A DNA stretch of 8,032 bases from Bacteroidota bacterium. GTDB lineage: Bacteria; Bacteroidota; Bacteroidia; Bacteroidales; CG2-30-32-10. The translations under genes were made by a program, and so were the position numbers. Of this stretch, positions 1 to 6,928 are shown in pieces (the first letter of the stretch is position 1; every line of letters starts with the position of its first letter). A model generated the notes under the pieces. That model did no database searches, was not told the origin of the DNA, and was given only the letters and a program-made list of their open reading frames with translations. The stretch lies in NCBI GenBank assembly GCA_013334735.1, contig JAAXXA010000114.1:1-8032 (forward strand), read 5' to 3'.

Positions 1-1
1 A

Positions 2-2002
2 AGTGGTAATGCAGGCACAGATACAACCACAAATTTTATAGGTACCACAGATGACAGGTCTTGGGTAATGAAAACAAATAATACCGAAAGGATGAAAATA
101 AGCAAATCGGGTAATGTTGGAATAGGTACTTCAAATCCTTCAAGTTCTGCAATATTGGATGTAAGTAGCACTACAAAAGGAATGCGAATGCCAAACATGA
201 CTACGGATCAGCGAAATTTAATTTCTTCGCCTGCAACAGGTCTGCAAATATATAACACCGATTGTGGTTCAGTTGATTTTTATAATGGTACTTGCTGGAT
301 TTCGATGAGTAAAGCTCTTCCCAATCCAAAAGATATTACAAGCAGCCCTGCATCAACTTATTTCTGTGAAGGAGAAAGTAGAACTTACTCAATATCTCCG
401 GTAACAGGAGCCAATTATTACACATGGACAGTACCGTCAGGTGCAACAATAAATTCGGGGCAAGGTACAACATCCATAACTGCAACTTTTAGCAGTATTT
501 CAGGAAATGTATGTGTAAACGCCAGTAATGCTTGCGAAACAAGCGGTCAAAGTTGTCTTGCCGTTACGATGAAACCTTTAGCTGACACACCCGGAGGTAT
601 TACAGGTTTAAATTCAGTTTATCCATATCAGCAAACAGTAACATATTCTATTTCAGGAAGTGGGTCTTATACATGGTCTGTTCCGTCGGGAGTTACTATT
701 ACATCAGGGCAGGGAACTAATACCATAATTGTTAATTTTGCCTGTAATGCCGTTTCAGGTAATATAAGCGTAGCTGCCAGCAATACTTGTGGTCTTGGAG
801 GAGCAAGTACTCTGGCTGTAACTGTAACATCACTTATAGCCAGCGCAGGTCCTACTGTGGTTAACGGAGCTGCAATAGGCGGTAGCCCCACTGCATCAGC
901 AGGAACAAGTCCCTATACATATTTATGGAGTCCTGCAACCAATTTATCCAGTGCAACAGTTTCTAATCCTACAGCTCAGTGTGGTACACCTGCATCATAT
1001 ACTGTAACAGTTACTGACAACAAGGGTTGCACTGCAACAAGTAGTGTGGCAGTATCAAGGGTTACAGCAAATGCCGGTTCGAATATGACAAGTACTGGTT
1101 CTCCATGTACTTCTTCCACAGTAATAGGTCCTGCCACTGTTTCCGGAGGATTAGCTCCTTATTCATATTTGTGGAGTCCTTCTGTTACTTTATCAAGCGC
1201 TACTGTTACAAATCCAACTGCTTCTGCCGGATCTACAACTACCTACGTAGTAACCGTTACGGATGCCAATACTTGTACAGCTTCAAGTTCAATGATTCTA
1301 ACTGTAGGATCTACTGCTTTTTATACTACACCCGGCTATACATCATGGACAGTACCGACTGGCATAAGCTGTATCCTGATTGAAGCTTATGGTGCAGGAG
1401 GAACAGGAGGCTCAGGAATACCCGGTAAAGGTTGTCGTGTAAAGACAGTACTTTCCGTTTCAGGTGGTCAAGTACTAAATATTAATGTAGGTGGAACAGG
1501 TGGAGGATATAACGGTGGTGGCGCTACAGCCAGCTGTGGTGGTGGTGGTGGTGGTGGTGGCACAGATATTCGGTTTGGAGGAACTGCTTTGGCAAACAGA
1601 ATTATAGTTGCCGGAGGAGGAGGAGGATCTGGAAATGCTGCTGGAAGCCCTGGCGGTGACGGCGGAAATGGTGGTACTTTAGGTTACAGTGGTAATACAA
1701 ATAATGGTGGTGGTTGTGGTTCTGGTTCAGGTGGTACAGCAACAGCTGGTGGCACAGGAGGTAGTAGCGGAGGCAGTGGTTACGGAGGTGCCGGTACAGG
1801 TGGTAACTGTAGTAACGGTGGCGGTGGCGGCGGTGGTGGCGGCGGTTATTGGGGTGGTGGAGGATCTCCACAAGGTTGTGGTAACAATGGCGGTGGCGGC
1901 GGTGGCGGCGGTTCAAGTTATGTAACAACTACAAATACTTCTAATACTACATATACAGATGGATATCAGAGCGGAAACGGAAAAGTAATAATTACCTGGT
2001 AA
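2..2002 (+). CDS. Large modular secreted/surface protein with C-terminal glycine-rich domain (5' partial)
   Basis: The reading frame is open from base 2, so the true start lies left of the window; the Met at 68 is internal, because the codons before it already encode the module sequence NFIGTTDDRSWV. Numbering from that Met, the visible order is: a tail-fibre-like module (about 1-80, with NVGIGTSNP, ILDVSSTTKG and GLQIYNTD), two Ig/PKD-like modules (about 82-256), two SprB-like modules (about 257-413, each with YLWSP, LSSATV.NPTA and YTVTVTD-type strands), and a glycine-rich domain (about 414-644) ending GNGKVIITW. These modules occur in long exported proteins of Bacteroidota, often adhesins or surface-layer proteins. 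No membrane segment and no recognisable type IX secretion C-terminal sorting domain is seen after the glycine-rich domain. A surface or extracellular location is inferred. Ligand and function are unknown. It ends 18 bp from the convergent rodA stop. Confidence 0.9.
   Translation, partial: SGNAGTDTTTNFIGTTDDRSWVMKTNNTERMKISKSGNVGIGTSNPSSSAILDVSSTTKGMRMPNMTTDQRNLISSPATGLQIYNTDCGSVDFYNGTCWISMSKALPNPKDITSSPASTYFCEGESRTYSISPVTGANYYTWTVPSGATINSGQGTTSITATFSSISGNVCVNASNACETSGQSCLAVTMKPLADTPGGITGLNSVYPYQQTVTYSISGSGSYTWSVPSGVTITSGQGTNTIIVNFACNAVSGNISVAASNTCGLGGASTLAVTVTSLIASAGPTVVNGAAIGGSPTASAGTSPYTYLWSPATNLSSATVSNPTAQCGTPASYTVTVTDNKGCTATSSVAVSRVTANAGSNMTSTGSPCTSSTVIGPATVSGGLAPYSYLWSPSVTLSSATVTNPTASAGSTTTYVVTVTDANTCTASSSMILTVGSTAFYTTPGYTSWTVPTGISCILIEAYGAGGTGGSGIPGKGCRVKTVLSVSGGQVLNINVGGTGGGYNGGGATASCGGGGGGGGTDIRFGGTALANRIIVAGGGGGSGNAAGSPGGDGGNGGTLGYSGNTNNGGGCGSGSGGTATAGGTGGSSGGSGYGGAGTGGNCSNGGGGGGGGGGYWGGGGSPQGCGNNGGGGGGGGSSYVTTTNTSNTTYTDGYQSGNGKVIITW
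311..835 (+). repeat. Two tandem Ig/PKD-like modules in the surface protein
   Basis: Two homologous beta-rich modules are coded at about 311-601 and 602-835. Both carry a near-identical core: YTWTVPSGATINSGQGT in the first and YTWSVPSGVTITSGQGT in the second, followed by a hydrophobic strand and then SGN-(V/I)-x-V-x-ASN-x-C. Each copy keeps the cysteine after ASN, and the first copy has further cysteines (VCVNASNACETSGQSC). The DNA copies have diverged, so this is an old domain duplication rather than a recent slippage event. Confidence 0.7.
836..1306 (+). repeat. Two tandem SprB-like modules in the surface protein
   Basis: Two modules (about 836-1063 and 1064-1306) repeat the pattern A.AG ... 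GG..PY.YLWSP..(N/T)LSSATV(S/T)NPTA ... YTVTVTD(N/A)..CTA(T/S)SS. This matches the SprB-type repeat found in gliding adhesins and other large exported proteins of Bacteroidota. The cores YLWSPATNLSSATVSNPTA and YLWSPSVTLSSATVTNPTA lie about 240 bp apart. The rest of each module is less alike. More copies may lie upstream outside the window. Confidence 0.75.
1307..1999 (+). other. Glycine-rich (ALK/LTK GRD-like) C-terminal domain coding region
   Basis: After the lead-in FYTTPGYTSWTVPTGISCILIEAYGAGG the protein becomes extremely glycine-rich. It has the features I associate with the ALK/LTK glycine-rich domain family: a beta-strand start (ILIEAYGAGG), GGGGGGGTDIRFGGTALANRIIVAGGGGG, long polyglycine runs that can form polyglycine-II helix bundles, and a closing strand GNGKVIITW. 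Isolated cysteines punctuate the runs (ASCGG, GGGCGSG, GGNCSNGG, PQGCGNN) and could form disulfides. The DNA is correspondingly low-complexity GGT/GGC/GGA repeat. Family assignment is by recognised motifs, not a database search. Confidence 0.65.
1538..1561 (+). repeat. GGT trinucleotide microsatellite
   Basis: Seven perfect GGT units followed by one GGC encode eight consecutive glycines after the Cys in ASC. Shorter GGT/GGC/GGA tracts follow at about 1611-1627, 1818-1846 and 1890-1911. Because the unit is a codon, gain or loss of units would change domain length without breaking the frame. Confidence 0.85.
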
Positions 2003-2020
2003 TATTATTATAGAAAAGTA

Positions 2021-3280
2021 TTATAATAACTGAAGTCTGTTTGCATCTTGCTTGATAAAAACAAACAGAAGCAAAGTAAAACTCCATAGCGAAGATCCGC
2101 CATAGCTTATAAAAGGTAATGGAATCCCAACAACAGGCGCAAGACCTATAGTCATTGCTATATTAATTACAAAATGGAAAATTAGTATGGATGCCACACC
2201 ATACCCGTAAATTCTGGCATAAGACGATCTTTGCCGTTCTGCCATCATTATTATTCTCAGAAAAAGCCAGACGTATAGAATTATAACAAGCGTACTACCC
2301 CAAAATCCCCATTCTTCGCCTATTGTACAAAAAATAAAATCGGTACTTTGCTCTGGCACAAAATCGAATTTGGTTTGTGTTCCCTTTAAAAAACCTTTGC
2401 CTAAAAAACCTCCTGAGCCAATAGCAATTTTTGATTGATTAACATTATATCCTGCTCCTTTTAAATCGGAATTATTTCCCAACAACACGTCAATTCTTTG
2501 TTTCTGATGTGGTTCTAATGCGTGTTCATAAACATAATCAACCGAATATACAAAACCTGCCGCTCCAATAAATAAAGCCAAAAGAGTGGTTATTTCTCTT
2601 GTCTTCTTACGAATAAATTTAAACAACACTAATGTTATTGCCGCCAACAAGCCAATAATAATAAACTGATTTATTAAAAGAGCGAGAAAAAATAGTACTA
2701 TAATTATCAATCCGATAATTAAAACATTTCCCGAAAGACCTTCCCTGTATAAAACAAAAATAAAAGAAACGTAAACTATTGCCGAACCTGTGTCGTTTTG
2801 TAAAAGAATCAAAAGTGCAGGAATACCAATAATTAGAAAGGTAATAAATTTTGTTTTAACATCTTGTATTCTGATATTCATCGAACTCAGATATTTTGCA
2901 ATAGCCAGACTTGTTGCAAATTTGGCAAACTCAGATGGTTGTAATTTAAAACTTCCGATAAGAAACCATGATTTTGATCCGGCAGTAGCCGAACCTAAAA
3001 ATAATACTGCAACAAGCATTAATAAAAGAATTCCAAAAATGAGATACGAAAATGTCGGGAAAAATTTTATGTCGGTCATCAAAATTATCAAAGAAATAAC
3101 AAAAGCGCATAATATCCAAATTAACTGTTTGCCATAATTTTCCGAAAAATCGAAAATACTTTGGGCATCTTCATTATATAATGAAGCATAAATATTCACA
3201 AAACCAATAATAACAAGGGTTATGTACAATATGACTGTAGTCCAATCAATGTTATGAAATATGTTTTTGCTATCTCTCAT
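2021..3280 (-). CDS. rodA: Rod-shape-determining protein RodA (SEDS peptidoglycan glycosyltransferase)
   Basis: RodA is an inner-membrane SEDS-family enzyme that polymerises lipid II into glycan strands during cell elongation, working with the class B transpeptidase PBP2. The 419-residue product is strongly hydrophobic, with about ten membrane segments. It carries the family hallmarks: FKLQPSEFAKF (about 111-121), the LLQNDTGSA motif (159-167), GAGYNVNQSKIAIGSGG (275-291), PEQSTDFIFCTIGEEWG (309-325) and the C-terminal PLPFISYGGSS (387-397). The Asp in TDFIF (about 314) corresponds to the essential catalytic Asp of the family. It is longer than E. coli RodA (370 aa), mostly through the region around 205-260. 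The start is 23 bp after the mrdA stop, so the two genes are probably co-transcribed. No Shine-Dalgarno is seen (GCAGCAGCGATCC precedes ATG). The RodA/FtsW alternative is settled toward RodA by the mrdA neighbour. Confidence 0.96.
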   Translation of the reverse strand: MRDSKNIFHNIDWTTVILYITLVIIGFVNIYASLYNEDAQSIFDFSENYGKQLIWILCAFVISLIILMTDIKFFPTFSYLIFGILLLMLVAVLFLGSATAGSKSWFLIGSFKLQPSEFAKFATSLAIAKYLSSMNIRIQDVKTKFITFLIIGIPALLILLQNDTGSAIVYVSFIFVLYREGLSGNVLIIGLIIIVLFFLALLINQFIIIGLLAAITLVLFKFIRKKTREITTLLALFIGAAGFVYSVDYVYEHALEPHQKQRIDVLLGNNSDLKGAGYNVNQSKIAIGSGGFLGKGFLKGTQTKFDFVPEQSTDFIFCTIGEEWGFWGSTLVIILYVWLFLRIIMMAERQRSSYARIYGYGVASILIFHFVINIAMTIGLAPVVGIPLPFISYGGSSLWSFTLLLFVFIKQDANRLQLL

Positions 3281-3303
3281 GGATCGCTGCTGCCGCTGAT
3301 TTT

Positions 3304-5118
3304 TTAATAATAAACTTTTCCTTCCATCATTCGTTTTTCCAGATCTTCCCGTTTTACTTTTCCGTAAAGATATTTTTCAACCATCAGGCTGGCTATAGGT
3401 ACTGCCCATGTAGCGCCCCAACCACCGTTTTCAACAATAACAGAAACTACAATTTTAGGATTATCCATTGGAGCTATCAAAATAAATATTGAATGGTCTT
3501 CACCATGGGGGTTTTGTGCTGTTCCTGTTTTACCACCCATTTTTATTTTTTCAACTTTAGCGCCCCTACCTGTTCCTGCTTCAACAACCTGAAACATTCC
3601 CTCAAGTACAGGTTCAAAATATTTTGAATCTACTGAAGCGTATTGTTTGGTAGTAAATTTTTTATCAATAATTTTATTTTTACCAATACCTTTTACAATA
3701 TGCGGAATAAAATAATACCCTTTGTTTGCAAGGATAGCGGTGAAATTAGCAAGTTGTAATGGCGTAACTAAAATTTCTCCCTGTCCAATTCCAATTGAAA
3801 TAATTGATAAAGCCCTCCATCTGTTCTTGCCGTGTAATTTATCGTAATGTTCGGGGGTTGGTATATTCCCTGATAATTCATTTGGTAAATCGTTGAAATA
3901 TTTTTTACCAAAACCAAATGTCATAGCTAATTGTCGCCATTTATTAAAAGCCTCTCTTGTACTTTTATAGCCCGATTTTTCAATAATAGCTTTAAAAGTA
4001 TAGCTGTAATATGAATTACATGAATGTTGTATTGATTCCTCAAGGTTGCATGGCGAAGGATGATTATGACATTTTACATTCACATTGCCCATGTGAAAAC
4101 CTAAGCTGCATGGGAATCGCGTATCCACGTTAATAACTCCTAATTGTTCGCCAATAAGCGCATTTAATATTTTAAAAGTTGAACCTGGAGGATATTGCGC
4201 CATCAAAGCCCTATTATATAAAGGTTTGTTTTTTTTATCATTTAAAAGCGTAAAATAATTTTTTGATCTGTCTCTTCCTGCTAAAAGGTTTGGATCGTAA
4301 GCAGGGCTTGAAACTAATGCAAGTATTTCTCCGGTTTGTGGCTCAATGGCAACAATACTTCCGTTTTTGTTGCTCATTAGTTTTTCGCCATAAATTTGTA
4401 GTTCGGCATCAAGAGTAGTGAATAAATCCTTACCTGCTACCGAAACAGTATCGTACATACCATCGCGAAAACTTCCCTTTTCCCTGTTGAAAGCATCAAC
4501 CATCATTATTTTCATGCCTTTTTTGCCGCGTAATTCAACTTCATAACTTTTTTCAATTCCGCTGGCGCCAATATAATCGCCCGATTTATAGTACCTGTTA
4601 TTGATTATTATTTCCGGTCCAACCTCGCCAATATATCCTAAAGTATGTGCTGCCGTGTTAAGGGGGTATTTTCTTAATGTTCGTGCTTGAATAGTAAATC
4701 CATGAAATTGGTATAGCTTTTCCTGAATATATCCATAAGTTTCTTTAGAAATTTCCCGATCGAAAATTGACTGAGCATAACGGGAATATTTTTTTGCTTT
4801 TGTCATCCTCGATATGAATATGGCTTTGCTTATTCCTATTAGTTTGCAGAAAGCTGTCGTATCAATGTTTTTAACCTGTTGAGGAATTACCATAAGGTCG
4901 TAAGTGGCTTCATTGTAAACCAAAAGTTTTCCGTTTCTATCGTAAACCAAGCCTCTTGCCGGAAAATCAGTAATAAGCCTAAGCGCATTGTTGTTAGCGG
5001 ATACTTTATAATCATCATCAATAACCTGTAAGTAAAAAAGTCTCAATATGAAAACAATACCTATGAAAAGTATGATTATATTAATTACATATTTCCTGTT
5101 TGAATAAGGCGCTTTCAT
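3304..5118 (-). CDS. mrdA: Penicillin-binding protein 2 (class B PBP, elongation transpeptidase)
   Basis: PBP2 is the D,D-transpeptidase that crosslinks new peptidoglycan during lateral growth and activates RodA. The 604-residue protein (E. coli PBP2 is 633) has one N-terminal membrane anchor (about 10-31), a PBP dimer/pedestal domain starting at DFPARGLVYDRNG (51-63) and including GYIGEVGPE and DYIGASGIEKSYE (181-193), then the transpeptidase domain. All three active-site motifs are present: SxxK as PPGSTFK (nucleophile Ser313, Lys316), SxN as HSCNS (Ser366, Asn368) and KTG as GGKTGTAQ (530-532). The segment ISIGIGQGEILVTPLQLA (440-457) is typical of PBP2. The TAA stop lies 23 bp before the rodA start. 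It is the first gene of the pair, with a candidate promoter about 40 bp upstream. The start Met directly precedes KAPYSNRKYVINIIIL, a normal cytoplasmic stub before the anchor. mreB, mreC and mreD are not next to it here. Confidence 0.96.
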   Translation of the reverse strand: MKAPYSNRKYVINIIILFIGIVFILRLFYLQVIDDDYKVSANNNALRLITDFPARGLVYDRNGKLLVYNEATYDLMVIPQQVKNIDTTAFCKLIGISKAIFISRMTKAKKYSRYAQSIFDREISKETYGYIQEKLYQFHGFTIQARTLRKYPLNTAAHTLGYIGEVGPEIIINNRYYKSGDYIGASGIEKSYEVELRGKKGMKIMMVDAFNREKGSFRDGMYDTVSVAGKDLFTTLDAELQIYGEKLMSNKNGSIVAIEPQTGEILALVSSPAYDPNLLAGRDRSKNYFTLLNDKKNKPLYNRALMAQYPPGSTFKILNALIGEQLGVINVDTRFPCSLGFHMGNVNVKCHNHPSPCNLEESIQHSCNSYYSYTFKAIIEKSGYKSTREAFNKWRQLAMTFGFGKKYFNDLPNELSGNIPTPEHYDKLHGKNRWRALSIISIGIGQGEILVTPLQLANFTAILANKGYYFIPHIVKGIGKNKIIDKKFTTKQYASVDSKYFEPVLEGMFQVVEAGTGRGAKVEKIKMGGKTGTAQNPHGEDHSIFILIAPMDNPKIVVSVIVENGGWGATWAVPIASLMVEKYLYGKVKREDLEKRMMEGKVYY

Positions 5119-5158
5119 TTTAAAATTACATTCTCAGATATTGTCTGAAATTAGTTGA

Positions 5159-5166
5159 CAAATTTA
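5159..5166 (-). promoter_or_regulatory. Candidate -7 box of the mrdA promoter
   Basis: On the minus strand this reads TAAATTTG, a full match to the Bacteroidota -7 consensus TAnnTTTG, about 40 bp upstream of the mrdA start. No TTTG -33 box is visible at the usual distance, so support is a single motif plus position. Confidence 0.35.
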
Positions 5167-5292
5167 ACCACTATAACATAACGATTGTATTAAATTTCAT
5201 ATTAATTTTCAAGAATTATAAACAATTTTTAAAACCAATATGCCTATTCCTTTTTATCAATGGGTAACAGTAACAAAAATTAATTTAATTAC

Positions 5293-5323
5293 TAGAAACT
5301 GTTTTGAAATTTCAAAGTTTCTA
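5293..5323. repeat. Subterminal bulged hairpin at the left end of the element
   Basis: The left end folds on itself: arm TAGAAACT-gtt-TTGAAA pairs with TTTCAA-AGTTTCTA. The result is a perfect 14-bp stem with a three-base bulge (GTT) and no loop bases. The right end of the element lacks this second half. Confidence 0.7.
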
Positions 5324-5341
5324 AAATGACATTTTTATGAG

Positions 5342-5476
5342 GTCAGGCTGAGCCGATTATCCTGAAACATTAGTTGAAGGAGAAGCGAGTCGAAGTCGAC
5401 CGAATAGCCACTCTTCGACACGTTCATATCCTTCGAGACGCTTCGCTCCTAAGGATGACGAACGGCTCAGAGTGAC
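5342..5476. repeat. GC-richer dispersed palindromic repeat (nested)
   Basis: The outer arms GTCAGGCTGAGCCG (5342-5355) and CGGCTCAGAGTGAC (5463-5476) pair at 12 of 14 positions. Inside, GTCGAAG (5389-5395) pairs with CTTCGAC (5413-5419), and ATCCTT (5428-5433) with AAGGAT (5451-5456). AAGCGAGTCGAAG and its partner around 5431-5449 add partial pairing. The vocabulary (CTGAGC, GTCGAAG, ATCCTTCGA) resembles the palindromic intergenic repeats I recall scattered through many Bacteroidota genomes. Base composition differs clearly from the AT-rich flanks. Transcribed in either direction it would form a long branched hairpin. Confidence 0.7.
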
Positions 5477-5577
5477 TTTAACGATTAGTAGTAAAAGGTA
5501 TGTAAAATAAAAATTCAAAACAGTTTCTAATATTCTTAAAAAAGCTTTTTCTTGAAAATTTCAAAAAAAATATTGTA

Positions 5578-5630
5578 CACTTCGACTGAATGAATTTAAA
5601 AAAAACAAATTCATTCGCTCAGTATAACAG
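5578..5630. repeat. Second small palindrome with flanking repeat halves
   Basis: GAATGAATTT (5588-5597) and AAATTCATTC (5607-5616) form a perfect 10-bp stem around a nine-base A-rich loop. The flanks CACTTCGACT (5578-5587) and GCTCAGTATAACAG (5617-5630) share vocabulary with the larger element (CTTCGAC, GCTCAG). Joined together they would make a typical TTCGACT-GCTCAG intergenic repeat. The structure lies just upstream of the CoA-transferase promoter. On the plus strand no T-run follows the stem, so it is not a classical terminator. Confidence 0.6.
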
Positions 5631-5649
5631 AATCTAAATATCTTTGCTT

Positions 5650-5682
5650 TTTGCATATTTATCAAGATTCTATATACTTTTG
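5650..5682 (+). promoter_or_regulatory. Bacteroidota-type promoter of the CoA-transferase gene
   Basis: TTTG at 5650-5653 and TACTTTTG at 5675-5682 match the -33 (TTTG) and -7 (TAnnTTTG) elements with a 21-bp spacer, within the range known for the primary sigma factor of this phylum. Transcription would start near 5689, giving a leader of about 20 bases before the ATG at 5709. Confidence 0.6.
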
Positions 5683-5708
5683 AAAAACATTTTTACATTT
5701 TACAATTT

Positions 5709-6896
5709 ATGAAACCATTAGAAAACGTTAAAATACTAGACCTTACCAGAGTTCTGGCAGGACCATTTTGCACAATGATATTAAGCGATCTGGGAGCAGA
5801 GGTTGTAAAAGTTGAAGTGCCTGAAACCGGCGATGATGCACGTTGTTTTGGTCCTTTTAAAAACGGACAAAGTCTTTATTTTTTAAGTATAAACCGCGAA
5901 AAGAAAAGCATTTCCATTAATCTTAAATCTGAAAAAGGAAAACAAATTCTAAAAGATTTGATTAAAAAATTTGATGTTATAATAGAGAACTTTCGTCCCG
6001 GAACAATGGAAAAATTAGGACTTAGCTATGAAGAACTTAAAGCAATTAATCCTAGTATTATTTATGCGGCAGCATCGGGATTTGGACATAGCGGACCTAA
6101 TTCCAAAAAAGCAGCTTACGATATTCTTGCTCAGGCTATGGGCGGTATTATGAGTATTACAGGTTGGCCCAACACACCTCCTACCCGCGTTGGTATGTCG
6201 CTTGGAGATATCACAGCTTCATTATATACGGCTATTGGAATTATTGCAGCTCTTTATCAAAAAACCATTACAGGCGAAGGGCAAAAAATAGATATTGCCA
6301 TGCTTGATTGCCAGGTATCAATGCTCGAAAATGCAATTACCCGTTTTCAGGTTGAAAATAAATCACCCGAACCTCTTGGTAACCGCCATCCTACAATAAC
6401 TCCTTTTCAGGCATTTAAAGCGAGTGATAAGTATTTTGTAATAGCTGTAGGTAATGATGTTCTTTGGAAAAAATTTTGTGAGGCAATCGAAAGACCTGAG
6501 CTTGTATGCCACGAACTGTTTTTAACAAATAAACTCAGAACCCATAACCTACTTGAGTTGACAACAATTCTTGATAAAATTTTTATTGGCAAAACAGCCG
6601 ATGAATGGCTTGACATTATTGATAAAGCAGGCGTTCCATGCGGACCTATTAATACCGTTGATAAAATTATTGAGGATAAGCAAATTCTTTCGCGAAATAT
6701 GATCGTTGAAGTTGAAGACAAACTTGCAGGGAAAATTAAAATTGCCGGAAACCCTATAAAAATGACAAACGTGCCTGAAAAAACTACACGCAAACCGGCT
6801 CCCGATATAGGAGAACATAACGTGGAAGTATTATCAGATTATTTGGGATTGACTAAACAAGATGTTGAGAAGCTGAAGGAAGAGGGGGTTCTCTAA
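5709..6896 (+). CDS. Class III CoA-transferase, CaiB/BaiF family
   Basis: The 395-residue product has the usual length and layout of family III CoA-transferases, which move CoA between carboxylic acids through aspartyl-CoA thioester intermediates as intertwined homodimers in the cytoplasm. Visible motifs are the N-terminal CoA-binding fold (ILDLTRVLAGPFCTMILSDLG at 9-29, then AEVVKVE and the GDDAR turn), ENFRPGTMEKLGLSYEEL (93-110), YAAASGFGHSGP (119-130) and GMSLGDITASLYTAIGI (162-178). Its Asp167 aligns with the catalytic Asp of formyl-CoA transferase (Asp169 in that enzyme). TPFQAFKASD and PCGPINTVDKI mark the C-terminal part. The start follows an A/T-rich leader with no Shine-Dalgarno and sits just downstream of a good promoter. 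The acyl donor and acceptor cannot be told from these motifs. The amidase 111 bp downstream on the same strand may share its transcript. Confidence 0.92.
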   Translation: MKPLENVKILDLTRVLAGPFCTMILSDLGAEVVKVEVPETGDDARCFGPFKNGQSLYFLSINREKKSISINLKSEKGKQILKDLIKKFDVIIENFRPGTMEKLGLSYEELKAINPSIIYAAASGFGHSGPNSKKAAYDILAQAMGGIMSITGWPNTPPTRVGMSLGDITASLYTAIGIIAALYQKTITGEGQKIDIAMLDCQVSMLENAITRFQVENKSPEPLGNRHPTITPFQAFKASDKYFVIAVGNDVLWKKFCEAIERPELVCHELFLTNKLRTHNLLELTTILDKIFIGKTADEWLDIIDKAGVPCGPINTVDKIIEDKQILSRNMIVEVEDKLAGKIKIAGNPIKMTNVPEKTTRKPAPDIGEHNVEVLSDYLGLTKQDVEKLKEEGVL

Positions 6897-6928
6897 GTCT
6901 TTGTCTATAAAATCAGGTTTTTTAATTT

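Larger units (their letters stand above)
5293..5529. mobile_element. Candidate MITE-like element with 16-bp perfect terminal inverted repeats
   Basis: TAGAAACTGTTTTGAA at 5293-5308 is repeated as its exact reverse complement at 5514-5529, bounding 237 bp with no coding capacity. Both ends start and finish with TA, as expected if TA were the target duplicated by a Tc1/mariner or IS630-type transposase. TA is itself palindromic, so it could equally be part of the repeat. The interior holds a GC-richer imperfect palindrome (5342-5476). No other direct repeat flanks the element. No transposase lies in the window, so a mobile origin is inferred from structure alone. Confidence 0.45.
5119..5708. 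other. Divergent intergenic region (mrdA / CoA-transferase) filled with palindromic repeats
   Basis: This 590-bp stretch separates the divergently transcribed mrdA and CoA-transferase genes. No convincing ORF is seen. The outer parts are very AT-rich and hold one candidate promoter on each side (5159-5166 for mrdA, 5650-5682 for the CoA-transferase). Between them, 5293-5529 is an inverted-repeat-bounded element with a conspicuously GC-richer core, and 5578-5630 is a second, smaller palindrome. Separate entries describe these. Confidence 0.85.

Noticed and set aside
1689..1925. Val/Ala-rich plus-strand ORF overlapping the glycine-rich domain
   Set aside because: It is an out-of-frame reading of the same repeats (GTG/GTA codons), of low complexity and without motifs.
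1602..1928. Antisense ORF rich in His, Arg and Tyr across the glycine-rich region
   Set aside because: It is the complement of GGT/GGC repeats, which naturally lack stops on the reverse strand. It has no independent features and lies wholly inside a well-supported gene.
2005..2029. Hairpin TTATTATA ... TATAATAA between the convergent stops as a bidirectional terminator
   Set aside because: The stem is only eight A/T pairs, overlaps the rodA stop, and has no clear T-run, so it is too weak to call.
5342..5476. CRISPR-like or structured non-coding RNA gene in the palindromic core
   Set aside because: There are no regularly spaced direct repeats, and no promoter of its own or terminator is visible. 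The nested inverted-repeat form fits a dispersed intergenic repeat better.
5539..5564. Short palindromes AAAAAGCTTTTT and TTGAAA-A-TTTCAA just right of the element
   Set aside because: In such AT-rich DNA these arise easily by chance. The second echoes the left-end hairpin, but too short a match remains to include it in the element.
6407..6818. Two overlapping minus-strand ORFs opposite the CoA-transferase
   Set aside because: Both are shadows of a gene with intact family motifs; neither has recognisable domains or an upstream signal.
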